Shown: positions 1-8,518, numbered from the stretch's first letter. The stretch is 33,076 bases of DNA from Bacteroidota bacterium (GCA_024638565.1 JAHEKC010000021.1:1-33076); one strand, 5' to 3'. Notes: generated from the letters alone by a model not told the origin. Numbers and translations: made by a program.

Positions 1-1
1 C

Positions 2-1927
2 ACGGAAATCATTCCCGTGGCTACCTCCCGGGATTCCGAATTGCTGGTCACGCAGTTCGAAGGCCGCATTATCGAAGATGCGGGCGTTATTAAAATGGAC
101 TTCCTGGGCCTGAAGACCCTCACGGTCATCCGGGATGCCCTTACGCTGATCAGGCAAAACCATGGAAAGGACATTGACATTGACCAGGTCCCGCTAAACG
201 ATGAAAAAACCCTGGCGCTCTACCAGCGGGGTGAAACGAACGGCACCTTCCAGTTCGAATCCGCAGGGATGCAGAAATACCTGAAAGAGCTGAAGCCTGA
301 CAAATTCGAGGATCTGATTGCCATGAACGCCCTGTTCCGACCCGGCCCCATGGAATACATTCCCCTTTACATCCGGCGTAAGCACGGCCATGAAAAGGTG
401 GTGTACGACCTGCCAGGCACGGAAGAATTCCTCGAAGAAACCTATGGGGTAACCGTTTACCAGGAGCAGGTCATGCTGCTTTCACAAAAGCTTGCCGGCT
501 TTTCGAAGGGAGATGCCGACATGCTGCGGAAGGCGATGGGCAAGAAGCAGAAATCGGTCCTCGACCGGATGAAGAGCAAGTTCATGGAAGGCGCAACGGG
601 GAACGGGCACCCGGAGGACAAGTTGAAGAAAATCTGGTCCGACTGGGAATCTTTTGCGCAGTATGCGTTTAACAAATCCCATTCAACGTGCTACGCATTC
701 GTGGCATTCCAGACCGCTTACCTGAAGTCCCATTACCCCGCGGAATATATGGCGTCCGTGCTCACACACAACCTGCATAACATTGATAAGATCACCTTTT
801 TCATGGAGGAATGCCGGCGCATGAACATACCCGTGCTCGGGCCCGAGGTGAATGAGAGCCGGTTTGACTTTTCAGTTAATGAAAAGGGAGAAATACGTTT
901 CGGGCTGGGGGCTGTGAAAGGGGTTGGCGAGGGGGCCGTGCAGGCCATGGTGGAAGAACGCGAACAGAACGGGCCCTACGAGAATATATTTGATTTGTTG
1001 TCACGCGTACAGATGCGAAGCGTGAACAAGAAGACCGTCGAAGCACTTGTCAAGGCCGGCGCCCTGGATTGCTTCCCGGATATTCACCGGGCACAATACC
1101 TGGCCGTGGCCGGCAACGAACGTGACAACGGACTGGACAAGGTGTTCAGGTATGCCTCCTTTATGCATGATGCAAAGAACCGGAAACAGCAATCCCTTTT
1201 CGACGATGCCGGCTCCGGGACAGATCTTCCGCCACCCGCACTGCCCGACCTGGAGCCATGGGCCGTGCTGGAAAAGCTTCGCTATGAAAAGGAAGTGATC
1301 GGGTTTTATGTATCCGGTCACCCGCTAGACCTGTTCCGGTACGAAATGCGAAATTTCTGCAACCGCACCATCAGGGAAATCGCGGATGAAAACAACTGGC
1401 CCAGGCTTGCCGGCAAAGGGTCCTTCAGGATCGGCGGAATCGTGACACGGGTGGACCACCGGATCGGGCGGACCGGAAAGCGGTTTGGCATATTTACCAT
1501 CGAGGACCTGACCGGTTCGCTTGAAGTGCCCATCTGGAATGAAAAGAAATACCTTGAGTTCGAGAAATTCCTGAAGGAGGAAATGTTCCTGCTGGTGCAT
1601 GCCGTGGTCCAAAACCGCTTTAACTCGGATACCCAGTTCGAGATCCGTGTCCAGGATATCAGGCTGCTTTCAGAAACCGGTGCGGAAATGACCAAGAGCA
1701 TCACGCTGATTACCCGGGCCCGCTCCGTGGATGAACAATGGGTGGAACGCATCGAAAACCTGGTAAAGGCCCATCCCGGCAGGATTCCGCTCCGGATTGC
1801 CCTGCGGGATGACCGGCTTAAAAGCGAGGTCAGGGCCGGTTCCAGGAAGCTGCGTGTGGGTTTTGACAGGGAACTTTTCGAGGAACTGGAGACCATGCAG
1901 GACCTGGAGTACCGGATCGACGCCTGA
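2..1927 (+). CDS. dnaE: DNA polymerase III alpha subunit, 3' part (partial)
   Basis: This is the C-terminal 641 residues of the replicative polymerase catalytic subunit; the reading frame is open to the left edge, so the 5' end lies outside the window. It begins in the palm/fingers region: the stretch with KFEDLIAMNALFRPGP matches the family motif that contains the third catalytic aspartate of the C-family polymerases. The finger segment with NKSHSTCYAFVAFQTAYLK and the helix-hairpin-helix region follow. An OB-fold is visible around GIVTRVDHRIGRTGKRFGIFTIED (about residues 475-500 of this fragment). The two upstream catalytic aspartates and the PHP domain would lie outside the window. The frame is intact to a TGA stop. 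No terminator follows; the next gene, rpmB, starts 196 bases later after its own leader. The family identification is firm. Confidence 0.97.
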   Translation, partial: TEIIPVATSRDSELLVTQFEGRIIEDAGVIKMDFLGLKTLTVIRDALTLIRQNHGKDIDIDQVPLNDEKTLALYQRGETNGTFQFESAGMQKYLKELKPDKFEDLIAMNALFRPGPMEYIPLYIRRKHGHEKVVYDLPGTEEFLEETYGVTVYQEQVMLLSQKLAGFSKGDADMLRKAMGKKQKSVLDRMKSKFMEGATGNGHPEDKLKKIWSDWESFAQYAFNKSHSTCYAFVAFQTAYLKSHYPAEYMASVLTHNLHNIDKITFFMEECRRMNIPVLGPEVNESRFDFSVNEKGEIRFGLGAVKGVGEGAVQAMVEEREQNGPYENIFDLLSRVQMRSVNKKTVEALVKAGALDCFPDIHRAQYLAVAGNERDNGLDKVFRYASFMHDAKNRKQQSLFDDAGSGTDLPPPALPDLEPWAVLEKLRYEKEVIGFYVSGHPLDLFRYEMRNFCNRTIREIADENNWPRLAGKGSFRIGGIVTRVDHRIGRTGKRFGIFTIEDLTGSLEVPIWNEKKYLEFEKFLKEEMFLLVHAVVQNRFNSDTQFEIRVQDIRLLSETGAEMTKSITLITRARSVDEQWVERIENLVKAHPGRIPLRIALRDDRLKSEVRAGSRKLRVGFDRELFEELETMQDLEYRIDA

Positions 1928-2019
1928 ACAGCGACATCCTTTATAGCTCAATCCCCTGAAAAACAGTACCAGGCAGTAGTTTCCGCGGTATGGATTCGTG
2001 CAGAATCAGGGAAAAATGC

Positions 2020-2027
2020 GATATTTG
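2020..2027 (+). promoter_or_regulatory. Candidate -7 box for rpmB (one mismatch)
   Basis: GATATTTG differs at the first base from the Bacteroidota consensus TAnnTTTG. It lies just upstream of the hairpin leader of rpmB and about 100 bases before its start codon. This is inference from motif and position only. Confidence 0.4.
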
Positions 2028-2041
2028 CCGTCCTTTAAAAA

Positions 2042-2105
2042 GGCAGGCCGCTGGTGCGGCCCGCCATTATAACAGCACACGGTAAAGGCGGTTGCCCAGG
2101 CCGTG
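2042..2105 (+). promoter_or_regulatory. Two-hairpin leader upstream of rpmB
   Basis: The first hairpin pairs 2042-2051 (GGCAGGCCGC) with 2056-2065 (GCGGCCCGCC) around a TGGT loop, ten pairs with one A-C mismatch. The second pairs CACGG (2078-2082) with CCGTG (2101-2105) and contains an inner GGC/GCC stem with a GGTT loop. No T-run follows either hairpin, so they do not look like an intrinsic terminator of dnaE. They sit in the presumed 5' leader of rpmB and could be an autoregulatory ribosomal-protein leader, but no covariation evidence is available here. Confidence 0.45.
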
Positions 2106-2123
2106 GAGCAAAGAATAAAAAAG

Positions 2124-2357
2124 ATGTCCAGGATTTGCGATCTCACCGGCAAGCGTTCCATAGTAGGAAACAACGTTTCTTTTTCCAATAAGAAGACCAA
2201 ACGGCGGTTCAACCCTAACCTTCAGGTCAAGCGGTTTTTCCTCCCGGAAACCGGAGAGTGGGTGAGGCTCAAAGTCTCGACATCGGCCATCCGGACGATT
2301 CACAAAAAGGGAATCTCCAAGGTCATTGCTGATGCCCTGAAAAAGGGAAAGGTCTGA
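2124..2357 (+). CDS. rpmB: 50S ribosomal protein bL28
   Basis: The 77-residue product begins MSRICDLTGKR, the usual start of bL28, and keeps the family pattern of a basic N-terminal half with N-K-T-K-R-R-F, followed by the VSTSAIRTIHKKG segment. The frame is also open from a GTG at 2103, but the family N-terminus and the ATG at 2124 make 2124 the correct start. Only one cysteine (Cys5) is present, so it lacks the paired CxxC motifs of the zinc-binding form. It is a structural protein of the large subunit. The upstream leader can form two hairpins, and an aminopeptidase gene starts 16 bases after the stop, suggesting co-transcription. Confidence 0.97.
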   Translation: MSRICDLTGKRSIVGNNVSFSNKKTKRRFNPNLQVKRFFLPETGEWVRLKVSTSAIRTIHKKGISKVIADALKKGKV

Positions 2358-2373
2358 CCATTCCGGCCCGTCG

Positions 2374-3813
2374 ATGTGCCTGAACCGAATCGCGCTGGCA
2401 TGCCTTTGCATGCTGGCCTTTTCCCCTGGAACGCTGCCCGCCCAGGAAAACGAGGTTCGAAGGGTTATAGCGGACTCCTCGCTTTACGATAACGACTTTC
2501 TTCCCGCCTCCTTTCACCAGTCGCGTCGTGCCTTATTGCGTGAAGCATTGCCTGACAGCGGCATGGCAGTCGTGTTTTCCGCGCCTGTACGCGTGCGCTC
2601 CAATGATGTCAATTACGTATACCACCAGGACCCCGGCTTTTATTATTACACGGGGCACCGGCAGCCCGGTGCTGTCCTTTTGGTATTTAAGGAACCCCAG
2701 GTCATCGGGGACACGCGGTCTGACGAATTCCTGTTTGTGCGCAGGCCCAATGCCCTTTCGGAAACATGGACTGGTCGCATCCCTTCATCCGGGGATGTGG
2801 TAGCCTATAGCGGTGTACCGGCTGTTTTATACAACGGGGAATTCAAGGGGCTGGCCCATGACTTCAGCCGGACACCATACGTCTGGGTTTCCTTTCCGGC
2901 GGATGTCAACGAACAGGAGGCATTAAAAGGTACGGCAGGATGGCTGGCAGCCAGGTTTCGTGACGCAGCCGCAACTGTTCCGGACGTCACCTTTGATCAA
3001 CGGTCCCTGCGGCGGGCCAATGCGCTGTTTCGCGAAGTCAAGACGGACAGCGAGATCGGATTACTCAGGAAAGCAATCATGCTTACCTGCCGGGGATTCA
3101 TGGAAGCCTTGCGGGCTTCGGAGCCGGGCATGCACGAATATGAGCTGGAGAATATCAACGAATACATGTGGCGCAAGGAAGGTGCAGAACATACGGGCTT
3201 CCCGTCAATCGTGGGAGGCGGCCACAATTCCTGTGTCCTGCATTATGAAACCAACAGGAAAAAGCTGCTGTCAGGCGATATGGTAGTGATGGATATGGGT
3301 GCGGAATACCATGGCTACACTGCCGATATTACCCGCAGCTTTCCGGTAAACGGACGCTTTACCAGGGAACAGGCTGTCATATACAACCTCGTGCTGGCGG
3401 CACAGGAAGCGGGACTGGCCGCCTGTGTGCCCGGAAACGGCTTCAATGAACCCCACCGGGCAGCACTTAAGGTCATCGCGGCCGGGTTGATGGAGCTGGG
3501 CATCATCGATGAATCATCTGAAGCCCGGAATTATTTCATGCATGGTACTTCTCACTACCTCGGACTGGATGTGCATGATGCGGGTACCTACGGTCCGCTG
3601 AAACCCGGCAGTGTCATCACCGTGGAGCCGGGTATCTATATCAGGGAGGAGGCCGCGTGTGACCGGCGGTGGTGGAACATCGGTGTCAGGATAGAGGACG
3701 ATGTGCTCATCACCGCATCCGGGCATGAAGTGCTGTCAGGGTGTGTCCCGAAGACAATTCCTGAAATTGAGGCTATTATGCAGGAAAGAAGCCTCTTCAA
3801 TGACATGCAATAG
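2374..3813 (+). CDS. Exported Xaa-Pro aminopeptidase (M24B family)
   Basis: This metallopeptidase of 479 residues should release N-terminal residues that precede proline. An N-terminal creatinase/prolidase-like domain (about residues 40-200) is followed by the pita-bread catalytic domain. The five metal ligands of the family are visible: Asp307 (in VVMDMGA), Asp318 (in YTADITRSF), His394 (in [13 protein letters not shown]), Glu418 (in TVEPG) and Glu441 (in RIEDDVL). The first 23 residues are hydrophobic and end in LPAQ, which looks like a signal peptide, so the enzyme is probably periplasmic. The cytoplasmic E. coli PepP lacks such a peptide. The gene follows rpmB by 16 bases and is followed by a new promoter before rpmG. 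The family is sure; exact substrate specificity is not. Confidence 0.93.
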   Translation: MCLNRIALACLCMLAFSPGTLPAQENEVRRVIADSSLYDNDFLPASFHQSRRALLREALPDSGMAVVFSAPVRVRSNDVNYVYHQDPGFYYYTGHRQPGAVLLVFKEPQVIGDTRSDEFLFVRRPNALSETWTGRIPSSGDVVAYSGVPAVLYNGEFKGLAHDFSRTPYVWVSFPADVNEQEALKGTAGWLAARFRDAAATVPDVTFDQRSLRRANALFREVKTDSEIGLLRKAIMLTCRGFMEALRASEPGMHEYELENINEYMWRKEGAEHTGFPSIVGGGHNSCVLHYETNRKKLLSGDMVVMDMGAEYHGYTADITRSFPVNGRFTREQAVIYNLVLAAQEAGLAACVPGNGFNEPHRAALKVIAAGLMELGIIDESSEARNYFMHGTSHYLGLDVHDAGTYGPLKPGSVITVEPGIYIREEAACDRRWWNIGVRIEDDVLITASGHEVLSGCVPKTIPEIEAIMQERSLFNDMQ

Positions 3814-3847
3814 TCCGTTGGAGCGCTCCGGGAATTCCAAAAAACGC

Positions 3848-3855
3848 TATATTTG
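3848..3855 (+). promoter_or_regulatory. Candidate -7 box for rpmG-DUF4295
   Basis: TATATTTG is an exact match to TAnnTTTG and lies 44 bases before the rpmG start codon. A TTG at 3818-3820 is 27 bases upstream, further than the usual spacing for a -33 element. Confidence 0.6.
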
Positions 3856-3899
3856 CACCCCCTGAAAATCAGGGAGGACGAGTAAAAACAGCACAGGTT

Positions 3900-4082
3900 A
3901 TGGCCAAGAAGGAAAACAGGGTTCAGGTAATCCTGGAGTGTACCGAGCATAAGAAGAGCGGGAAGCCGGGTATGTCCCGTTATATCACCACGAAGAATAA
4001 AAAGAACACCCCGGACCGGCTGGAACTGAAAAAGTACAACTCCGTGCTTAGGAAGATGACCGTGCACAAGGAGATCAAGTAA
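3900..4082 (+). CDS. rpmG: 50S ribosomal protein bL33
   Basis: The 60-residue basic product begins [21 protein letters not shown] and contains [22 protein letters not shown], the hallmark central segment of bL33. It has a single cysteine, so it is the zinc-independent form. The gene is preceded by its own -7 box and followed 18 bases later by the DUF4295 gene. The pair ends at a strong intrinsic terminator before ftsY. Confidence 0.97.
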   Translation: MAKKENRVQVILECTEHKKSGKPGMSRYITTKNKKNTPDRLELKKYNSVLRKMTVHKEIK

Positions 4083-4100
4083 GGGGAAAATCCGAATCGT

Positions 4101-4256
4101 ATGGCAAAGAAAGTTGTAGCAACACTCAAGTCTGGAAAAGGCAAGGACTTTTCCAAGGTGATCAAGATGGTAAAGAACCCGAAGACGGGTTCGTACGCGT
4201 TCAGGGAGGAGGTCGTGCACAACGACCACATCAAGGATTTCCTCAAGCAAAACTGA
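4101..4256 (+). CDS. DUF4295 family small ribosome-associated protein
   Basis: A 51-residue basic protein starting MAKKVVATLKSGKGKDFSK and ending HIKDFLKQN. Size, start and position between rpmG and ftsY match the Bacteroidota-specific DUF4295 family. From memory, a protein of this family was seen in a Flavobacterium ribosome structure and named bL38; I cannot verify that here. It has no cysteines and about a quarter of its residues are lysine, in keeping with rRNA binding. It starts 18 bases after rpmG, so the two are surely co-transcribed, and the terminator lies 22 bases after its stop. It is short enough to be missed by length-filtered gene callers. Confidence 0.92.
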   Translation: MAKKVVATLKSGKGKDFSKVIKMVKNPKTGSYAFREEVVHNDHIKDFLKQN

Positions 4257-4278
4257 CAACCCGGCAACAACGGGGATG

Positions 4279-4315
4279 AAGCTTCTTTCCGGGACGAAGG
4301 AAGCTTTTTTGTTTT
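4279..4315 (+). terminator. Intrinsic terminator after rpmG-DUF4295
   Basis: A ten-pair stem, AAGCTTCTTT (4279-4288) with AAGGAAGCTT (4297-4306), contains one G-U pair and an eight-base loop. It is followed by a T-rich tract to 4315. It separates the ribosomal-protein pair from ftsY, whose start is only 32 bases further on. Confidence 0.88.
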
Positions 4316-4347
4316 AGGGCCACGGCCCCCGCACCCAATCGGAAACC

Positions 4348-5313
4348 ATGGCATTATTCGGCTTATTCAAGAAGGAAAGCAAACAGCAGCTTGACAAGGG
4401 CTTGTCGGCCACACGCGAAAACCTGTTTTCCCGTGTCGCACGTGCCGTGGTGGGAAAGTCGAAGGTCGACGAAGAAGTGCTGGACAGCCTGGAAGAGATT
4501 CTGCTGTCGTCTGATGTGGGAGTGCCCACTACCCTCCGGATTATCGAGCGGCTTCAGGAACGTGTGTCACGCGACAAGTTCGTGGGGACCACCGAACTCA
4601 ACAGGTTGCTGAAGGAGGAGGTAGCCGGGTTGATGGCTGATTCCGGAAACGGACAGGAAGACGGCACCATGCCCATGCCATATGTCATTCTTGTTGTAGG
4701 GGTGAACGGCACGGGCAAGACCACGACCATTGGCAAGCTGGCCTACCGCTTCAGCAAGGAAGGCAGGACAGTGTTGCTGGGGGCGGCGGATACTTTTCGC
4801 GCGGCGGCGGTAGACCAGCTGAAGATATGGGGAGAGCGAACAGGCGTTCCGGTGGTCCACCAGGGCATGGGTGCTGACCCTGCTTCCGTGGCTTTTGATA
4901 CCGTCAAGTCCGGGGTGGCCCAGGGGAGCGAGGTCATCATCATAGATACGGCAGGCCGCCTGCATAACAAGGCCAACCTCATGGACGAGCTGGCAAAGAT
5001 CAGGCGCGTCATCGGAAAAGTCATCCCCGAAGCGCCCCACGAAGTGCTGCTGGTGCTGGACGCCAGTACAGGTCAGAATGCGCTGGAGCAAGCCAGGCAG
5101 TTCATTTCAGCCACGGAGGTGAATGCACTTGCGCTGACCAAGCTGGACGGGACGGCGAAAGGTGGAGTGGTGATCGGGATATCGGATCAGTTCAAGGTGC
5201 CGGTGCATTATATCGGTGTAGGGGAGAAAATGGAGGACCTGCAGGTCTTCCATGCGGCCGACTTTGTGGATGCTCTCTTCGCCGAACCCGGTAAATCCAT
5301 GACAAACAAGTAG
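4348..5313 (+). CDS. ftsY: Signal recognition particle receptor FtsY
   Basis: FtsY is the SRP GTPase that docks ribosome-nascent-chain complexes at the inner membrane. The 321-residue protein has a short NG-type architecture without the long acidic A domain of E. coli, as is usual in this phylum. The GTPase motifs are in order: P-loop GVNGTGKTT (118-126), DTFRAAA (148-154), DTAGR (200-204) and TKLDG (264-268). The N domain is the helical first 100 residues. It has no recognisable -7 box of its own in the 32 bases after the upstream terminator, so it may depend on read-through or an atypical promoter. The assignment to FtsY rather than Ffh rests on the absence of the methionine-rich M domain. 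Confidence 0.96.
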   Translation: MALFGLFKKESKQQLDKGLSATRENLFSRVARAVVGKSKVDEEVLDSLEEILLSSDVGVPTTLRIIERLQERVSRDKFVGTTELNRLLKEEVAGLMADSGNGQEDGTMPMPYVILVVGVNGTGKTTTIGKLAYRFSKEGRTVLLGAADTFRAAAVDQLKIWGERTGVPVVHQGMGADPASVAFDTVKSGVAQGSEVIIIDTAGRLHNKANLMDELAKIRRVIGKVIPEAPHEVLLVLDASTGQNALEQARQFISATEVNALALTKLDGTAKGGVVIGISDQFKVPVHYIGVGEKMEDLQVFHAADFVDALFAEPGKSMTNK

Positions 5314-5376
5314 TTCTGGCATACCTGCTGCTGAAATTATGACGAACAGGAGCCGCTACGTGATTGCATTTATTTT

Positions 5377-5384
5377 TACATTTG
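5377..5384 (+). promoter_or_regulatory. Candidate -7 box for the T9SS cargo gene
   Basis: TACATTTG matches TAnnTTTG exactly and lies 46 bases before the start codon at 5430. No TTG occurs 17-23 bases upstream. Confidence 0.55.
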
Positions 5385-5429
5385 CTACGTAATTTTCTTG
5401 AAACCTTAATCTATTAAAAACCAATTTGT

Positions 5430-6602
5430 ATGAAACAATTGTGTACGAAAAGTTTGCTTGCTGCGGCCATGATGGTCCTGACGTTCGGCTTCAGCCAGGC
5501 GCAAAACAAAACCATGCCCTCCATGGCAGAGGCGGCATCTCCGTCGGTCGAGCGCGCACTGGTGGGTGTACCCGAGCCGGAAAACCAGGCATTATGGGAT
5601 GTCAATTACGTGTATGACCTTCTGGCCATGGGCGGCACTAATGGTAACGCCGGATGTATCTTCTTTAACAATGAATTCTGGGTTTCCCGGTGGGCGCAGG
5701 ACACCATCCTGCTAATCGACGATATGGGTAACCTGCTGGCGAAGTTCAGCGTTCCCGGTCTTTTCGGAACAGGCGGCAATGCCCGTTCGTTCACCACGGA
5801 CGGCACGAACATCTATGCCGGCAACAATACCGCTGCCATCCAGGTCATCGATCCGGGTACAGTTTCGATTACGAGCACCATCCCGGTGGGCGGCACCGTA
5901 CGTTCGCTTACCTATGACCCGACTGCCAACAGCGGCGCCGGTGGTTTCTGGTATTCCAACTTCAGCACGGATATCACCCTGGTCAGCATGGCCGGTGCGG
6001 TGTTGGACGTGATTTCCACCGCCACGCACGGGCTGACGGCCATGTACGGGTCCGCATTTGACAACTGGACCATGAATGGCCCCTTCCTCTGGGTGTTTGA
6101 CCAGGGCGGTGCTGGTGGTGCAGACCTCGTACAGATCAATACGACTACCAAGCTGCAGACCGGCGTGATCCATGACGTAAACTCCGATGTGGGTGTACAG
6201 AACGCTTCCGTGGGTATTGCCGGCGGTGTCTTCCTGCACGTGCGCAACAGCCAGCTCGAGATGTCCGGAGTCCTGCAGGGGAACGACCCCACGACTCCCA
6301 TCGACGGACTCTTCGGCTATGACATGGATGTCACCGTGGGCCTGAGTGAAATCGAAGGTCCCAAGGATTTCCTGAACATCAATCCTTCAGTGACCTCGCA
6401 CATGGTTAACGTGAACATCGACAAGCAAAACAACGACCCGGTACAACTCCAGATCATGGACGCTGCCGGCAAGCTGGTGTTCGACAAGACCACGCACGGT
6501 ATCAATAACTACATCAACGTTTCCGGCTATGATAATGGCATGTACTTCGTTCGTGTCATTTATGACGGGGAAGTGATTACCGACCGTTTCATCAAGAACT
6601 GA
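5430..6602 (+). CDS. Secreted protein with T9SS type A C-terminal sorting domain
   Basis: A 390-residue exported protein. Residues 1-24 form a signal peptide ending in SQA before QNK. The middle part (about 50-310) has short repeated blocks rich in G, T, N and D, such as TDGTNIYAGNN and TVRSLTYDP, which look like beta-propeller blades of the YncE/quinoprotein kind; that is a resemblance only. The last 75 or so residues are a type A T9SS sorting domain, with VQLQIMDAAGKLVFDK, then GMYFVRV and the basic end DRFIKN. It should cross the outer membrane by the T9SS and be processed by PorU, which is encoded in this window. It stands alone between its own -7 box and a strong terminator. The substrate or ligand is unknown. 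Confidence 0.88.
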   Translation: MKQLCTKSLLAAAMMVLTFGFSQAQNKTMPSMAEAASPSVERALVGVPEPENQALWDVNYVYDLLAMGGTNGNAGCIFFNNEFWVSRWAQDTILLIDDMGNLLAKFSVPGLFGTGGNARSFTTDGTNIYAGNNTAAIQVIDPGTVSITSTIPVGGTVRSLTYDPTANSGAGGFWYSNFSTDITLVSMAGAVLDVISTATHGLTAMYGSAFDNWTMNGPFLWVFDQGGAGGADLVQINTTTKLQTGVIHDVNSDVGVQNASVGIAGGVFLHVRNSQLEMSGVLQGNDPTTPIDGLFGYDMDVTVGLSEIEGPKDFLNINPSVTSHMVNVNIDKQNNDPVQLQIMDAAGKLVFDKTTHGINNYINVSGYDNGMYFVRVIYDGEVITDRFIKN

Positions 6603-6623
6603 TACAACCCTATAATACACCAA

Positions 6624-6655
6624 AACCCGTTCCGGCTGGCCGGAGCGGGTTTTTT
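6624..6655 (+). terminator. Intrinsic terminator after the T9SS cargo gene
   Basis: Twelve pairs, AACCCGTTCCGG (6624-6635) with CCGGAGCGGGTT (6640-6651), include one G-U pair and a CTGG loop, followed by a T-run to 6655. The next start codon is only 11 bases further on. Confidence 0.92.
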
Positions 6656-6666
6656 CAATTCAGGGC

Positions 6667-7149
6667 ATGCCGTTAAACAGGTCATCCATCGTTTGCCTTA
6701 TAATTATGGCCTTGCCTGCGATACAGGCAGGTGTCATGGGCCAGGTACCGGTGGAACGCACGCTTCTGCAGGTGCGTGACAGCCTTTCGTACGGCTCCGT
6801 TAATGTCTATAAGGTCACCGCGGACAGCCTGTGGATTACCGCTGTGTCGGACTATGGGCGTATGCCGGTCCTTTACCTCAGGCGGGAATTGACGGACGCC
6901 GAGCGCCAACGGGTAGATTCATTCCTTGGCAGCCTGCATTTGGATTCCCTAGAGGATGCCTACCTGGGTGATGACGCCAGGGTGCGTGAAATCACCGTTC
7001 AGGGGACAACGGGCATGCGAACCTTCGCCACGAGGATGACCGGCTGCTATTCAATGGCGGTGGCTTCCTTCTGTACGTTTATCAACGGGCTGGTGCCGGA
7101 GGAGGCGGCTATCAGGCTGCGCAGGGAAGACTATTCCGTCATCAGGTAA
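6667..7149 (+). CDS. Small exported protein of unknown function
   Basis: I do not recognise this 160-residue protein. Residues 1-25 are hydrophobic after a short basic start (MPLNRSSIVCLIIMALPAIQAG) and look like a signal peptide, so the mature protein is probably periplasmic or surface-exposed. The mature part is mixed alpha/beta in character, with a charged helix near 74-92 (LTDAERQRVDSFLGSL) and two cysteines about ten residues apart near 126-136 that could form a disulfide. The gene starts 11 bases after the preceding terminator and ends 30 bases before rimO, so it may be co-transcribed with rimO from a promoter hidden in the terminator region. Codon use is like its neighbours. Confidence 0.75.
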   Translation: MPLNRSSIVCLIIMALPAIQAGVMGQVPVERTLLQVRDSLSYGSVNVYKVTADSLWITAVSDYGRMPVLYLRRELTDAERQRVDSFLGSLHLDSLEDAYLGDDARVREITVQGTTGMRTFATRMTGCYSMAVASFCTFINGLVPEEAAIRLRREDYSVIR

Positions 7150-7179
7150 TGTGCAAGCCTGGATTCACCTTTACGCATT

Positions 7180-8517
7180 ATGAAAACCCGAAAAAAGAAT
7201 AGGCACCCCGTCAGGATCGTCACGCTTGGATGTTCGAAGAACGTGGTGGATTCAGAGGTACTTTTCAGCCAGCTTGCCGGCGGGGATCTTGCCGTGAGTC
7301 ATGAGCATGATCCGGGACCTGAAGGAACAGTGGTGATCAACACATGCGGATTCATTGATCATGCAAAACAGGAGAGCATCGATACCATCCTGCATTATGC
7401 CAGGGAGAAGGGTCAGGGCCGGATCGGCAAACTTTACGTGACCGGTTGCCTTTCAGAACGGTTCATGCCGGAACTGGAAAAGGAAATTCCGGATGTGGAC
7501 CAGTACTTCGGGACCCATGACCTGGTACGCCTGCTGGCTACACTCGGCTGTGACTACCGGCATGAACTGGTGGGGGAGCGAACCACTTCCACCCCGGCAC
7601 ACTACGCCTATTTGAAGATCTCCGAAGGCTGCGACCGGCCCTGTTCATTCTGTGCCATTCCACTCATGCGCGGAAGGCATGTATCAAAGCCCATGGAACA
7701 GCTGGTAACGGAAGCCGGACGCCTTGCCGCAAAGGGAGCCAGGGAGCTGCTGATCATCGCACAGGATTCCACCTACTACGGGTTGGACCTGTACAAATCA
7801 AGACAGCTTGCACAACTCCTTGAACGCCTGGCCCGGGTAGATGGAATCGATTGGATCAGGTTGCATTATGCGTATCCTTCCGGTTTCCCGGAAGACGTGC
7901 TGGAGGTGATCAGGGACCACGCTGCTGTTTGCAGGTACATTGATATGCCTTTGCAGCATATCAATGACCGGGTCCTCGCCAGCATGCGAAGGGGAATCGG
8001 CGGCCACCGCACCCGGGAACTGGTTGAGCGGATCCGCACCCGCATCCCGGAAGTGGTGCTCCGCACGACACTGATTACCGGCTATCCCGGCGAAACGGAA
8101 GCAGAACACCGGGAACTGGTTGAGTTCGTGAGGCAGGCCAGGTTTGAGCGGCTGGGTGCCTTCACCTATTCCCACGAAGAGCAGACCCATGCAGCGAGTC
8201 TTGCGGATGATGTGCCCGCTGAAGCCAAGGAGGAGCGCAAGGCCGAGATCATGGCCGTACAACAGGAAAATTCAAGGTCGTTCAATGACGCGATGGTCGG
8301 TAGGGAACTGAAGGTCCTGGTAGATCGGAAAGAAGGAGATTTTTTCGTTGGCCGCACCGAGTTTGATTCGCCGGAAGTGGATAACGAAGTGCTCATTGAT
8401 GCGGCAGATTCCTACCTGAGGATAGGTGACTTTTCGCGGGTGCGGATAGAATCCGCAGAGGACTTTGACCTGATCGGGGTACCATCCGGCAGGGTGCCCG
8501 TTTCCGCTGACGAATAA
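7180..8517 (+). CDS. rimO: Ribosomal protein uS12 methylthiotransferase RimO
   Basis: RimO adds a methylthio group to an aspartate of ribosomal protein uS12 using two Fe-S clusters and SAM. The 445-residue product has the N-terminal MTTase domain with cluster cysteines Cys18 (TLGCSKN), Cys56 (INTCGF) and Cys90 (VTGCLSER). The radical-SAM motif CDRPCSFC (Cys151, 155, 158) lies inside the RimO-type context ISEGCDRPCSFCAIPLMRG, and a TRAM domain follows at about 370-440. The TLGCSKN start distinguishes RimO from MiaB. The LytTR regulator gene begins two bases after the stop, so the two are co-transcribed. Confidence 0.96.
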   Translation: MKTRKKNRHPVRIVTLGCSKNVVDSEVLFSQLAGGDLAVSHEHDPGPEGTVVINTCGFIDHAKQESIDTILHYAREKGQGRIGKLYVTGCLSERFMPELEKEIPDVDQYFGTHDLVRLLATLGCDYRHELVGERTTSTPAHYAYLKISEGCDRPCSFCAIPLMRGRHVSKPMEQLVTEAGRLAAKGARELLIIAQDSTYYGLDLYKSRQLAQLLERLARVDGIDWIRLHYAYPSGFPEDVLEVIRDHAAVCRYIDMPLQHINDRVLASMRRGIGGHRTRELVERIRTRIPEVVLRTTLITGYPGETEAEHRELVEFVRQARFERLGAFTYSHEEQTHAASLADDVPAEAKEERKAEIMAVQQENSRSFNDAMVGRELKVLVDRKEGDFFVGRTEFDSPEVDNEVLIDAADSYLRIGDFSRVRIESAEDFDLIGVPSGRVPVSADE

Positions 8518-8518
8518 T

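Noticed and set aside
1318-1896. 192-residue frame antisense to dnaE
   Set aside because: Shadow frame with serine/arginine-rich composition; dnaE is clearly the coding strand.
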